A stretch of 64,000 nt of DNA, from the NCBI GenBank assembly GCA_910585095.1, contig CAJUBU010000010.1:1-64000 (forward strand), given 5' to 3'. Below are positions 56,129 through 64,000 of this stretch, one piece after another. Within the stretch, counting starts at the first letter, position 1. Every line of letters begins with the position of its first letter. The translations under genes were made by a program, and so were the position numbers. The notes under the pieces are model-generated. The model was not told the origin of the DNA, searched no databases, and saw only the letters and a program-made list of their open reading frames with translations. Origin of the DNA: an uncultured Lachnospira sp. (lineage in GTDB: Bacteria > Bacillota > Clostridia > Lachnospirales > Lachnospiraceae).

Positions 56129-56494
56129 TTAAAAAAATAAAATAATCATAATTACCACAATGGTTAATATCATAATAATTTCTACAGAAAACAGACATAA
56201 ATTCATAAAATTATTCATGCTTTTTATATCTTTAATATCCTGTCTTGCATCTTTTAGTTTACTTTCAACAACCGCCTTAAAGTCCAACACATCAATATAA
56301 GGCTTGTACTTTACATTATTAGAACGAATTATTGTATCATTAAGACCATATTCTATTAAATAGTATATCTCTAATTCTTCCCTGCAATTTTTGCAGTTAT
56401 CAAGATGTTCAATAAATAACTCTCTGCTTTTTAATGGTAACTTATCCTCCTCAAAAGCATAAATTAAATTTTGAAAATATTTACAATCCAACAT
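56129..56494 (-). CDS. zinc-finger (zf-HC2-like) membrane protein
   Basis: The 121-residue protein has an N-terminal zinc-binding-type motif: Cys4, then HLDNCKNCREEL with the H-x3-C-x2-C of anti-sigma ZAS domains. A helical middle follows, with one C-terminal membrane segment (LCLFSVEIIMILTIVVIMIILFF). It looks like an anti-sigma factor, but no sigma gene is adjacent, so that role is uncertain. It begins 13 bases ahead of polA and may be cotranscribed. ATG at 56494 has AGGAG 5 bases before it. Confidence 0.65.
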   Translation of the reverse strand: MLDCKYFQNLIYAFEEDKLPLKSRELFIEHLDNCKNCREELEIYYLIEYGLNDTIIRSNNVKYKPYIDVLDFKAVVESKLKDARQDIKDIKSMNNFMNLCLFSVEIIMILTIVVIMIILFF

Positions 56495-56547
56495 CATATC
56501 TCCTATTTCTGCTTGGTCTTAAAGTTAAATAAACAGCTTATATGAAC

Positions 56548-56594
56548 AAAAAGCTTTATCTTTAATGGCTTCTGCCATTTTAAGATAAAGCTTT
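56548..56594 (-). terminator. terminator of tRNA-Leu
   Basis: On the minus strand AAAGCTTTATCTT and AAGATAAAGCTTT, with the inner AATGGC/GCCATT pair, form a nearly perfect 20-bp stem around a four-base loop. A short T-run (TTTTTG) follows. It lies 18 bases after the tRNA 3' end. Confidence 0.8.
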
Positions 56595-56611
56595 CAATAA
56601 CTTTTATTTAA

Positions 56612-56694
56612 TGCGGATGGCGGGACTTGAACCCGCACGATGTCACCACCGGCAGATTTTGAGTCTGCTGCGTCTGCCATTCCGCCACATCCGC
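56612..56694 (-). tRNA. tRNA-Leu (anticodon CAA)
   Basis: The 83-nt class II tRNA has acceptor arms GCGGATG/CATCCGC with discriminator A. The anticodon arm is GCAGA, loop CTCAAAA, TCTGC, so the anticodon is CAA, decoding UUG. The long variable arm (GGTGGTGACATC) and T-arm GCGGGTTCAAGTCCCGC confirm leucine class. CCA is not encoded. Confidence 0.97.
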
Positions 56695-56734
56695 ATGACT
56701 ATGATACTATATCATAGTCATACGAATATTGCAA
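56695..56734 (-). promoter_or_regulatory. tRNA-Leu promoter inside a perfect palindrome
   Basis: TTGCAA (rc of 56729-56734) and TATAGT (rc of 56706-56711) stand 17 bases apart. The -10 box overlaps a perfect inverted repeat: ATGACTATGATA (56695-56706) and TATCATAGTCAT (56710-56721) around CTA. The repeat starts at the base next to the mature tRNA 5' end. It could be an operator or a leader hairpin. Confidence 0.7.
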
Positions 56735-56883
56735 GCATTTTTATGTATTTTTTTAATTTTTTCGTAACTATTTGATTGTGCATTGACGAAAACAAAAAAC
56801 ATATAACATGTCTGTTCTAAAAACTACTTATAAATTAAAATGTATACTTTCGCTAATTATAAACAGAATAAATAAACTAAATA

Positions 56884-58320
56884 TTACATATATTTATATA
56901 ATTCCTCATATTTTCTTGCAGAATTTGACCATGAAAAATCTTTTTTCATTGCTCTGTCAACAATTTTATTCCACTCACGCTTATTATTATAATATACACT
57001 CTTTGCATAATTAATAATACCTAACATCTCATGGGCATTGTAATTACAAAATGAAAATCCTGTTCCTGTACTCTCATATTCATTGTATGGCTCAACGGTA
57101 TCTTTTAATCCGCCTGTCTCACGAACAATTGGAACGGTTCCATAGCGTAAGCTCATCAACTGACTTAATCCGCAAGGCTCAAATAAAGATGGCATAAGAA
57201 ATGCATCACAAGCTGCATAAATCTTATGTGATAGCTCATCGGAATAATAGATATTGGCAGAAACTCTATCATTATATTTCCAGTCAAAATGCCTAAACAT
57301 ATTTTCATATTTTTCTTCACCAGTACCAAGTACTACTAATTGTACATCATCACTGCATATCTGATCCATAACATAAGCAATCAAATCAAATCCTTTTTGA
57401 TCTGTAAGACGTGAAACAATACCAATCATAAACTTGTTTTTATCCTCTGTAAGACCAAGCTGTTTTTGCAAACCTACTTTATTCTTCCACTTTTCTTTGC
57501 GGAATGTCACTTGATTATATTTTGCAAATATCATATTGTCTGTCTCTGGATTATACAAATCATAATCAATACCATTGACAATGCCGCTAAGGCAATTGGC
57601 TCTGGCATTCATCAGTCCATCTAAATGTTCTCCATAAAATGGTGTCTTAATTTCTTCTGCATACGTTGAACTTACCGTTGTAACACGATCTGCATATACA
57701 ATGCCGCCTTTTAGATAATTGGCGTCATCAAATGCTTCCAATTTATCTGGCGTAAAGAAATAATCTGGCAATCCTGTTATATCTTTTACCTTTTTCAAAT
57801 TCCAGATACCTTGAAATTTTAAGTTGTGAATCGTCATTACCGATTTGATGCCCCTATAAAATTCACCTTCTGAAAAACGCTCTTTAAGATATACAGGTAT
57901 CAATCCAGTCTGCCAATCATGACAGTGAATGATATCTGGTCTAAATCCCAATACAGGGATAGCAGACAAAGCAGCTTTACTAAAAAAGGCAAATTTTTCA
58001 ATATCTTCATGAATCCAACTATAAGGTTTTGAACCAGAAAAATAAAATTCATTATCAATAAAATAAAAAATAACGCCGTTATATTCCAATTCAAATACAC
58101 CTACATACTGCGAACGCCAAGCAAGGTCAATATAAAAATGAGTTTTATAAATCATTTTTTCTCTATATTCCCAAGGTATACTAATATACTTTGGAATCAT
58201 AACCCTTACATCATACTCGTCTTTGTTAAAATACTTAGGCAGCGAGCCTACAACATCGGCTAATCCTCCTGTCTTAATAAATGGAACTGCTTCCGATGCA
58301 ATAAATAACACGTTCTTCAT
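56884..58320 (-). CDS. glgA: glycogen synthase (ADP-glucose, GT5)
   Basis: The 478-residue GT-B enzyme extends alpha-1,4-glucan from ADP-glucose for carbon storage. It begins MKNVLFIASEAVPFIKTGGLADVVGSLP with the KTGGL nucleotide-sugar motif, and has HCHDWQT, GIVNGIDYDLYNP, SRLTDQKGFDL and the C-terminal EPCGLSQLMSLRYGTVPIVRETGGLKDTV. ATG at 58320 has GGAGG 5 bases upstream; the TTG four codons earlier contains that site. It appears as a single gene with no other glg genes nearby. Confidence 0.95.
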   Translation of the reverse strand: MKNVLFIASEAVPFIKTGGLADVVGSLPKYFNKDEYDVRVMIPKYISIPWEYREKMIYKTHFYIDLAWRSQYVGVFELEYNGVIFYFIDNEFYFSGSKPYSWIHEDIEKFAFFSKAALSAIPVLGFRPDIIHCHDWQTGLIPVYLKERFSEGEFYRGIKSVMTIHNLKFQGIWNLKKVKDITGLPDYFFTPDKLEAFDDANYLKGGIVYADRVTTVSSTYAEEIKTPFYGEHLDGLMNARANCLSGIVNGIDYDLYNPETDNMIFAKYNQVTFRKEKWKNKVGLQKQLGLTEDKNKFMIGIVSRLTDQKGFDLIAYVMDQICSDDVQLVVLGTGEEKYENMFRHFDWKYNDRVSANIYYSDELSHKIYAACDAFLMPSLFEPCGLSQLMSLRYGTVPIVRETGGLKDTVEPYNEYESTGTGFSFCNYNAHEMLGIINYAKSVYYNNKREWNKIVDRAMKKDFSWSNSARKYEELYKYM

Positions 58321-58397
58321 AATTTCCTCCAATCAGCTCTAAAAGCATTATATTAAAATATTATCAAGGCAAATGCCCTGCAGCAATAAAAATATTA

Positions 58398-59432
58398 TTA
58401 CCAATATCTTCTTACGCCTGTAATTGGCATAATGTTAACAGAAGTTTCACAAACTGTTTTTCCCGGCACAGGAGCATGTATAATTCTTCCATTTCCAACA
58501 TAAAGTGCAACATGTCCTGCATAACATATAATATCACCAGGTTGTGCTTCTGAGATGGAAACAGATACTCCGCCATATGATTGTGCTGAAGACGACCTCG
58601 ATAAAGATACTCCAAATTGTCCATATAAATATGAGGTAAATCCAGAACAATCAAATCCAGAAGGACTTGAACCTCCTGATACATAAGGAACACCAATATA
58701 ATTATACGCCGATGCAACAACTTGGCTTGCCAAAGCTGAATTATTATTTGCTGTTGCAGTAGGTGCTGTAACAGATGTCGCAATATTTGCTGTTTGTTGT
58801 GATGAGGCTGATGAAGCAACAATTGTTCGTGCTGCTTTTTCTTGAGCATTTTTAAGTTTTGTTGTCAACTCTTCAAGAGAATCTTTTGATTCTGAAATTG
58901 ATGTGTATAACACAGCTTGTTGTTGTGTTAATTCTTCAGTCATAGTTGTTAATTCATTTTTATCTTTTTCAAGACTGTTCTTTAGCTCTTTAATATTTGC
59001 TGCCGTATTGGACATCTCTTCTAGTTTATTTCTATCATAGCTATAAACTTGCTGGACATATTCGGTCTTATTTAAAACTTCACTCATAGACTCAGAAGTC
59101 AAAAAAACTTCAGAAAGCGATTTTGATTGGTCTTCATACATATACTTAATTCGTAACTTCATGTCCTTATATTGAAGACTTAATTTCTCCTCCGCCTCTG
59201 CTAATTCTTTCTCGGCTTCTTCAATTTCACTGTTTTTTTGAGCTAATGCAAGTTCCATCTCATCTATGCGTACCAGAATATATGCCAATTCGTCTTCATA
59301 ATTATCAAGCTCTTGTTGTTTTTGGTCTTTCTGATTCTGCAAATCAGTAACTTCATCTGCTAGTACTGTAGTTCCCATAATAGCGGTTATCAATGAAACA
59401 GCTACTAAGGATTTAAAAATTCTCTTATACAT
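58398..59432 (-). CDS. secreted NlpC/P60 peptidoglycan hydrolase with coiled coil
   Basis: The 344-residue protein has a signal peptide (MYKRIFKSLVAVSLITAIMG, likely cleaved after VLA). A long coiled coil spans about 27-200 (NQKDQKQQELDNYEDEL and onward), of the PcsB/CwlO type that is activated by membrane partners such as FtsEX. A Ser/Ala/Thr linker follows, then an NlpC/P60 domain (about 235-344) with catalytic Cys in FDCSGFTSYLYG, His in AGHVALYVGNG and the following IIHAP. It probably cleaves cell-wall stem peptides. AAGGAG precedes the ATG. Confidence 0.93.
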   Translation of the reverse strand: MYKRIFKSLVAVSLITAIMGTTVLADEVTDLQNQKDQKQQELDNYEDELAYILVRIDEMELALAQKNSEIEEAEKELAEAEEKLSLQYKDMKLRIKYMYEDQSKSLSEVFLTSESMSEVLNKTEYVQQVYSYDRNKLEEMSNTAANIKELKNSLEKDKNELTTMTEELTQQQAVLYTSISESKDSLEELTTKLKNAQEKAARTIVASSASSQQTANIATSVTAPTATANNNSALASQVVASAYNYIGVPYVSGGSSPSGFDCSGFTSYLYGQFGVSLSRSSSAQSYGGVSVSISEAQPGDIICYAGHVALYVGNGRIIHAPVPGKTVCETSVNIMPITGVRRYW

Positions 59433-59513
59433 AGTTCTCCTTATGCTGCCTTTTGTGTATTATAGTTGGCAGCGGTATTTTAATTTCATTTAATACACGC
59501 CACTATTATATAA

Positions 59514-60389
59514 TTATTTTAAATTGTATTCAAGTCTTATTTTATCTGCAATTAATGCTATAAATTCTGAATTGGTTGGTTTTCCCTTGCCATTGCTTAT
59601 TGTATAGCCAAATAAATTATTTAAAGTATCTGTATTTCCTCTGTTCCATGCAACTTCTATTGCATATCTTATTGCTCTCTCCACGCGGCTTGGCGTAGAT
59701 TCATACATTTTTGCAATGGTTGGATATAATACTTTTGTCACACTGTCAATAGCGCTTTTATCTCTTATTGTTAAAATAATGGAATCTCTTAAATATCGAT
59801 ATCCTTTTATATGAGCGGGTATTCCAATATCATGAATAACTAGAGTAATATTGCTTTCTAAATCTTGTTCTGATGGAAGAATAAAACTTTCCTCTAAGGT
59901 TTTCTTTTCTTTTAAATTTTCAACTTTTGGAATTTTCTTTTTGATTAGGGACAGGTTTTTTGATTTTTTATCTTTGTGTTTTGCTATTGTAAGTTTATCT
60001 TCCTCTGTAGCATATACTTTTCTAATTTTATTTATTAAAGAATTGTTATCAAAGGGTTTCATGAAATAGTACACTGCACCTTTATTAAAGGCTTCTTCTG
60101 TTATGGACTCTTTACCTATAGAACTGATAATAATAAATACGGGTTTATGTAAAATGGTAGCATCATCATATATAGAATTCATTACAAAAAATCCATCATA
60201 GTCGGGCATAATAATGTCAAGCAAAACGATATCAGGTTTTTGTTCTTTTATAATACTTATGATTTGCTTTCCGTTGACAGCAGTTCCAATGATTTCCATA
60301 TCATGTTCGTCCTCAATGATTTCTTTAAGTACCATTAACATATTACAGTTATCATCTGCTACAGCAACCCTAATACTGTCCATAATCAT
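59514..60389 (-). CDS. spo0A: sporulation transcription factor Spo0A
   Basis: This master regulator of sporulation entry is activated by phosphorylation of its receiver domain. The 291-residue protein has an acidic pocket DDN near residue 11, the phospho-acceptor Asp in VLLDIIMPDYDG (about 57), Lys in FMKPFD, and a C-terminal DNA-binding domain with STPSRVERAIRYAIEVAW. Start: ATG at 60389 with GGAGGG 5 bases upstream; the frame is open 87 bases beyond. It follows spoIVB, the standard order. Its promoter carries 0A boxes, implying autoregulation. Confidence 0.97.
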   Translation of the reverse strand: MIMDSIRVAVADDNCNMLMVLKEIIEDEHDMEIIGTAVNGKQIISIIKEQKPDIVLLDIIMPDYDGFFVMNSIYDDATILHKPVFIIISSIGKESITEEAFNKGAVYYFMKPFDNNSLINKIRKVYATEEDKLTIAKHKDKKSKNLSLIKKKIPKVENLKEKKTLEESFILPSEQDLESNITLVIHDIGIPAHIKGYRYLRDSIILTIRDKSAIDSVTKVLYPTIAKMYESTPSRVERAIRYAIEVAWNRGNTDTLNNLFGYTISNGKGKPTNSEFIALIADKIRLEYNLK

Positions 60390-60429
60390 TAATACCCTCC
60401 ATATCCATTGCATTTTTTCATAGTTTTCA

Positions 60430-60457
60430 ATTATATAGCAAAAAGACTGAAAGGCAA
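60430..60457 (-). promoter_or_regulatory. sigma-A-type promoter of spo0A
   Basis: TTGCCT (rc of 60452-60457) and TATAAT (rc of 60430-60435) are separated by 16 bases, about 40 bases before the start codon. Confidence 0.65.
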
Positions 60458-60468
60458 TATTAGAATAT

Positions 60469-60482
60469 CGCGACATTCGACA
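60469..60482 (-). promoter_or_regulatory. two adjacent 0A boxes upstream of spo0A
   Basis: On the minus strand TGTCGAA (rc of 60476-60482) matches the 0A-box core exactly and is followed at once by TGTCGCG (rc of 60469-60475), a 5-of-7 second copy. They lie about 12 bases upstream of the -35, a typical activator position. Spo0A autoregulation is known in Bacillus; here it is inferred. Confidence 0.65.
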
Positions 60483-60914
60483 ATTTTTGCCAAGCCTGTA
60501 ATCCAGTAAACTGCTGTACTTCCACGATTTGTATACCCCTTAAATTTGATGAAAATAATCACAAAATTCCAATGAAAATTTCCTCAAAAATATGACAAAT
60601 ATTATCCAATTTTTTTATGTACTCAAAACAAAAAATATTTATAATTTAAACAATTTATTTGCTCATGTTTTATAAAAAATGCTTTTTTCTTTTTCTTATC
60701 TTTACACTAAATAGTTTATCTCACATAAAACTATTCGTTCTCATCAAAATGGATGGTATCTTAAAATGATTTTACCAAATTTACTGTTATATGCAACACG
60801 ATCAAAATTTTTTTTAATGATATTCCTATAAATGTAATTTTACAACAACTAAAGAATACTTACCGCTACAATTTGTACATTCTAATTTTTTACCTATTAA
60901 AAATTTTAAAAATA
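60483..60914. other. 432-base AT-rich gap between spoIVB terminator and spo0A boxes
   Basis: The gap is AT-rich without a credible open frame or RNA gene. A TTTGTCATAT-like sequence near 60590 faintly resembles a 0A box, but I give it no weight. It may hold further spo0A promoters that I cannot identify by eye. Confidence 0.35.
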
Positions 60915-60946
60915 GCGGCATACCCCTATTAGAGACTATACCGCTT
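60915..60946 (-). terminator. terminator of spoIVB
   Basis: AGCGGTATA and TATGCCGCT form a 9-bp stem (one G-U) around a 14-base loop on the minus strand, followed by ATTTTTAAAATTTTT. It lies 5 bases past the spoIVB stop. Confidence 0.65.
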
Positions 60947-60950
60947 CACT

Positions 60951-62171
60951 TTATTGTTTTAACATATTTTCAATAAATATACCATATCCATTTGTAGGTT
61001 CATCTACTAAAACATGAGTTACAGCTCCAATAATTTTCCCATCTTGAATAATTGGACAGCCAGACATACCTTGTACAATTCCATTTGTTAATTCCAAAAG
61101 GTCTTTTGATGTTACAATAAATGAAAGATTCCTATTATTGTTATACATAACCTCATTAATCACTATCTCATAATCATGAAATGAACCATCATGATACATT
61201 CTAATCGCAGCGTTTCCCTTGTGTACATCTTGCTCATATCCCACAGGATACGATACAAGATTATTTAAAATATTATCTTGAGTTGTTATTTTTCCAAAAA
61301 TGCCATTGGTTGAATTTTTATTAATGGTACCAATGATATTTGAATCTTTATAATCAATCGTACCAACTAATTCTCCTGGAGTACCTTTTTCCCCCTTTAC
61401 AATAGAAATTATATTTGTTTTATATAATTGCCCATTCTTTATATCAAGTGTTTGATTGGAGCTTCTATCAGCTATTCCATGTCCTAAAGCCCCATAATTC
61501 ATATCGCTGTCTAAGTAAGTTATTGTTCCAATACCTTGTGCATCATCCTTGATCCATGTACCAATTTTAAAATTTCCATCTTGCGCCCGTATTGGAGTCA
61601 CCTGTGTATAAACGGTTTGATTATCTCTTATAATCTCTAAATCAAGTGGGTTTCCCTCACAATTTTGAACCGCCGCGCAAAGCTGCTCTTTTTCCTTAAT
61701 CGAGACACCATTGACCGCTGTAATATAATCACCTGGCATAATAATATTTTGACAAGGACATAATTTTGTATTATCTTGTACTGTTATTTCTTCCGTTGAC
61801 ACTACATAAACGCCATCAGTTTCAATATATAATCCTGCCTGTATTCCACAGGCATATAAATTTTGTTCATCAATAACACTCACTTGAACAGAAGGCAATG
61901 TAAATATATCAAACAACTTTAAACTCAATTCATAATTGCCAATATCTTTTGCACGAAACGTTACCGGTTCTTTAAATGTAATATACGTATTTTCTTTATT
62001 GTGAACTTTTCCCGTCACTGGAATCGATAAATCAAGAGTAGTCTCCTTATTACGTACTACATATATATGCCCTGGTATCGCATCATTAATATTGTTGACA
62101 TACCTGACAGCAATCGTAATCATACAGGTTACAACTGCTAAGGCACATAAAAATTTCATAAATTTAGACAT
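60951..62171 (-). CDS. spoIVB: SpoIVB peptidase (S55)
   Basis: This 406-residue forespore-secreted serine protease triggers pro-sigma-K processing in the mother cell. An N-terminal membrane segment (about 6-22) is followed by a PDZ-like region (about 110-190, YITAVNGVSIKEKEQLCAAV) and the S55 peptidase. The catalytic His is in NYGALGHGI and the Ser in GMSGCPIIQDGKIIGAVTHVLV. B. subtilis has GMSGSP; the nucleophile position (first Ser) is kept. It lies between recN and spo0A. Confidence 0.95.
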   Translation of the reverse strand: MSKFMKFLCALAVVTCMITIAVRYVNNINDAIPGHIYVVRNKETTLDLSIPVTGKVHNKENTYITFKEPVTFRAKDIGNYELSLKLFDIFTLPSVQVSVIDEQNLYACGIQAGLYIETDGVYVVSTEEITVQDNTKLCPCQNIIMPGDYITAVNGVSIKEKEQLCAAVQNCEGNPLDLEIIRDNQTVYTQVTPIRAQDGNFKIGTWIKDDAQGIGTITYLDSDMNYGALGHGIADRSSNQTLDIKNGQLYKTNIISIVKGEKGTPGELVGTIDYKDSNIIGTINKNSTNGIFGKITTQDNILNNLVSYPVGYEQDVHKGNAAIRMYHDGSFHDYEIVINEVMYNNNRNLSFIVTSKDLLELTNGIVQGMSGCPIIQDGKIIGAVTHVLVDEPTNGYGIFIENMLKQ

Positions 62172-62221
62172 ATGAAGAATACTCCTTTCTGATTTTCTTA
62201 TATGTCTATTATCTGCAATTA

Positions 62222-63898
62222 TTAATCGTTTAAGCTTGCTAATTTTTTCATTTCTCTTGCATTACTCACTACGGTTTCTGTCACTTGACTTCCTCCTAAA
62301 AGTCTTGCTAATTCCATAATACTTGCGTCCTCATCCAGTTTGGTAATGGATGTTGTTGTATGGTCATTAACAACATTTTTTTCTATCATAAAATGTGTGG
62401 AGGCCATAGCTGCAATTTGTGGTAAATGTGTAATACATATTATTTGATGATTTACAGAAAGGCTCTTTAATTTTTTTGCAACCATCTGTGCAGTTCTTCC
62501 GCTAATTCCCGCATCAATTTCATCAAATATCAGCGTTTGTGTATCTTCCTTTCCAGCCATAACTGTTTTTATAGCTAACATAATTCTTGAAAGTTCGCCC
62601 CCTGACGCCACTTTTGACAATGGTTTTACAGGTTCTCCAATATTTGTTGAAATCATAAATTTTACATCATCACAGCCATTCGATGAAAAATTTTCTTTTA
62701 TGGTAAATGCTGTTTCAAATTGATTATTCAAAAAATTTAATTCTTTTAAACCTTCACTGATATCTTTACACAATCCTTTTGCAGATTTCATACGATATTT
62801 TGTTAATTCTTTAGAAATTTCTTGAAGTTTTCCTTTTTTGTCCTCAATCATTTCCCTTAAATTATTGACAACATCATTATAATTATTCAATTCAAATAAT
62901 TTTTTCTGCTGTTTGTCTGCATATAAAAGAATATCTGAAATCGTTTTGCCATATTTTAATTTTAACGAATTTATCAAATCCAGCCTTGATGAAATTTCTT
63001 CAAACTGCAAAGGGTCATAAACACAATTTCTTGCATAATCATTGATGGAACAGATAATGTCTCCTAGCATATCCTCAATATTTGCTAAATTATCAGCAAT
63101 GGATTCCACATCTTTATCATATTCGGATATGAGCGATATGGACTTAACAGCTTGTCCTAACATATCAGACACATTTGCTTCACCCTCTGTAAGAATCAAA
63201 TTCGTTTGTGACAATTCTTCAATAATATTGCGTGAATTGCTCATTTTCTTATACTCGGCTTCCAGTTCTTCATCTTCACCCTCAACAAGATTTGCTGATG
63301 TTATCTGTTCTACTTCATATTCAAGAAATGAAATTTCACGCCTTCTTGATTCCTCATCCATATCCATATGTTCTAACTTATCACATAAATCACGATATTC
63401 TTTATATAATGATATATATTTTATTTTTATATCCTCTATATCGCCTGCTCCATATAAATCAATCATATCAATATGCGAGGACTCTTTTAAGAGAAGCCTA
63501 TTGTCATGTTGTCCATGAATATCAATCAAAACAGAAGCAATTTTTTTTACTTGAGACGGCGTACAACTCATACCATTCACTTTGATAGGCGAACGTGTTT
63601 TCGTTATTTTTCTTGATATAATTACTTCTCCATCTTCAATGTCTACAATATCCATCTCTTTTAACTGATTTATTTTATCTGCATCATCCACTATAAAAGT
63701 AAGTTCTGTCAACGCATATTCGGCATCTTTTCTAATGATATCCGCAGAAACTTTTCCACCCAATGCAATATTAATGGACCCAAGAATAATGGATTTTCCT
63801 GCTCCTGTCTCACCAGTCATTATATTAAGACCTTCGTTTAACTCAATCTGTTCTTCTTTAATTAAAGCCAGATTTTTAACATGTAAACTGCTAAGCAT
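62222..63898 (-). CDS. recN: DNA repair protein RecN
   Basis: The 558-residue SMC-like ATPase acts early at double-strand breaks. Walker A GETGAGKSIIL is near residue 30, with a coiled-coil middle, then the signature SGGELSRIMLAIK and Walker B LIFDEIDAGISGRTAQMV near the C-terminus. AAAGGAG precedes the ATG. The argR-recN-spoIVB-spo0A series is a conserved clostridial arrangement. Confidence 0.96.
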   Translation of the reverse strand: MLSSLHVKNLALIKEEQIELNEGLNIMTGETGAGKSIILGSINIALGGKVSADIIRKDAEYALTELTFIVDDADKINQLKEMDIVDIEDGEVIISRKITKTRSPIKVNGMSCTPSQVKKIASVLIDIHGQHDNRLLLKESSHIDMIDLYGAGDIEDIKIKYISLYKEYRDLCDKLEHMDMDEESRRREISFLEYEVEQITSANLVEGEDEELEAEYKKMSNSRNIIEELSQTNLILTEGEANVSDMLGQAVKSISLISEYDKDVESIADNLANIEDMLGDIICSINDYARNCVYDPLQFEEISSRLDLINSLKLKYGKTISDILLYADKQQKKLFELNNYNDVVNNLREMIEDKKGKLQEISKELTKYRMKSAKGLCKDISEGLKELNFLNNQFETAFTIKENFSSNGCDDVKFMISTNIGEPVKPLSKVASGGELSRIMLAIKTVMAGKEDTQTLIFDEIDAGISGRTAQMVAKKLKSLSVNHQIICITHLPQIAAMASTHFMIEKNVVNDHTTTSITKLDEDASIMELARLLGGSQVTETVVSNAREMKKLASLND

Positions 63899-63932
63899 TC
63901 TATCTCCTTTATTTTTATATACTAGACATTCA

Positions 63933-64000
63933 TCAATCTGCTAATATATTTTTTATCATTTTCATCACTTTTTTTGTGTCTTCTACTGAACGGACAGCAC
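63933..64000 (-). CDS. C-terminus of a gene upstream of recN, probably argR
   Basis: Only the last 21 codons are in the window (AVRSVEDTKKVMKMIKNILAD, then TGA), 34 bases before the recN start. ArgR ends with a helix after an R-x-x-E-D/A segment, and argR usually sits here. The fragment is too short for proof from sequence alone. Confidence 0.45.
   Translation of the reverse strand, partial: AVRSVEDTKKVMKMIKNILAD

Noticed and set aside
56129..56494. Anti-sigma factor with a sigma partner
   Set aside because: The zinc-finger and membrane helix fit, but no ECF sigma gene lies next to it, so only the domain description is kept.

Overview
The window is low-GC, gene-dense DNA from a spore-forming Gram-positive anaerobe, most likely a Lachnospiraceae-type member of the Clostridia. 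Evidence: spo0A-spoIVB-recN synteny, a clostridial pta-ackA acetate pathway, the yceD-rpmF-plsX-acpP-rnc-smc-ftsY housekeeping series, strong GGAGG ribosome-binding sites and no outer-membrane genes. Assignment below family level is not possible from the sequence alone. Nearly everything is on the minus strand; only tmcAL is clearly on the plus strand.

Layout, low to high coordinates: (1) 66-7996, housekeeping: threonine ammonia-lyase, FtsY, SMC, RNase III, acyl carrier protein, PlsX. (2) 8255-36192, a Tad-type (type IVb) pilus locus, read from TadZ at the high-coordinate end: TadZ, TadA ATPase, TadB, TadC, Flp-type pilin, TadE, an oversized TadG-like protein, a second TadE/G-like pseudopilin and prepilin peptidase. 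It continues without a strong terminator into a TPR/WG-repeat lipid-side protein, a DUF6382-like/FHA protein, a PP2C phosphatase, a membrane Ser/Thr kinase, a small membrane protein with repeated threonine motifs, and a giant 3,493-residue membrane-anchored Ig-like repeat surface protein. (3) 36393-41937: an FAD oxidoreductase, a GT-C-like polytopic membrane protein and a secreted BspA-type leucine-rich-repeat protein with a dockerin. (4) 42143-45411: rpmF, yceD, ackA, pta. (5) 46235-58320: tmcAL, DUF711/ACT pair, MBL-fold hydrolase, large FtsA-like protein, coaE, polA, a zinc-finger membrane protein, tRNA-Leu(CAA), glgA. (6) 58398-64000: NlpC/P60 hydrolase, spo0A, spoIVB, recN and the last 21 codons of a probable argR.

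Regions 2 and 3 together are a roughly 34-kb block lying exactly between rpmF and plsX, which are normally neighbours. It is bracketed by two nearly identical 47-50-nt hairpin/terminator sequences in the same orientation. The most interesting system is the coupling of a Tad pilus to a kinase/phosphatase/FHA phospho-threonine switch and a giant adhesin-like protein. TxLL-type threonine motifs in the small membrane protein and in the FHA protein look like kinase substrates or FHA ligands.

A second theme is a family of four same-orientation sequence ends, each abutting TTTAA on the minus strand. They fit transposase-less IS200/IS605-type remnants. One uses the ilvA stop codon as part of its target and one lies between the pilin gene and the upstream tad genes. 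Several sigma-A-type promoters with near-consensus boxes and 16-18-bp spacing can be read directly, including one for the tad operon and one for yceD-rpmF, as well as 0A boxes upstream of spo0A.
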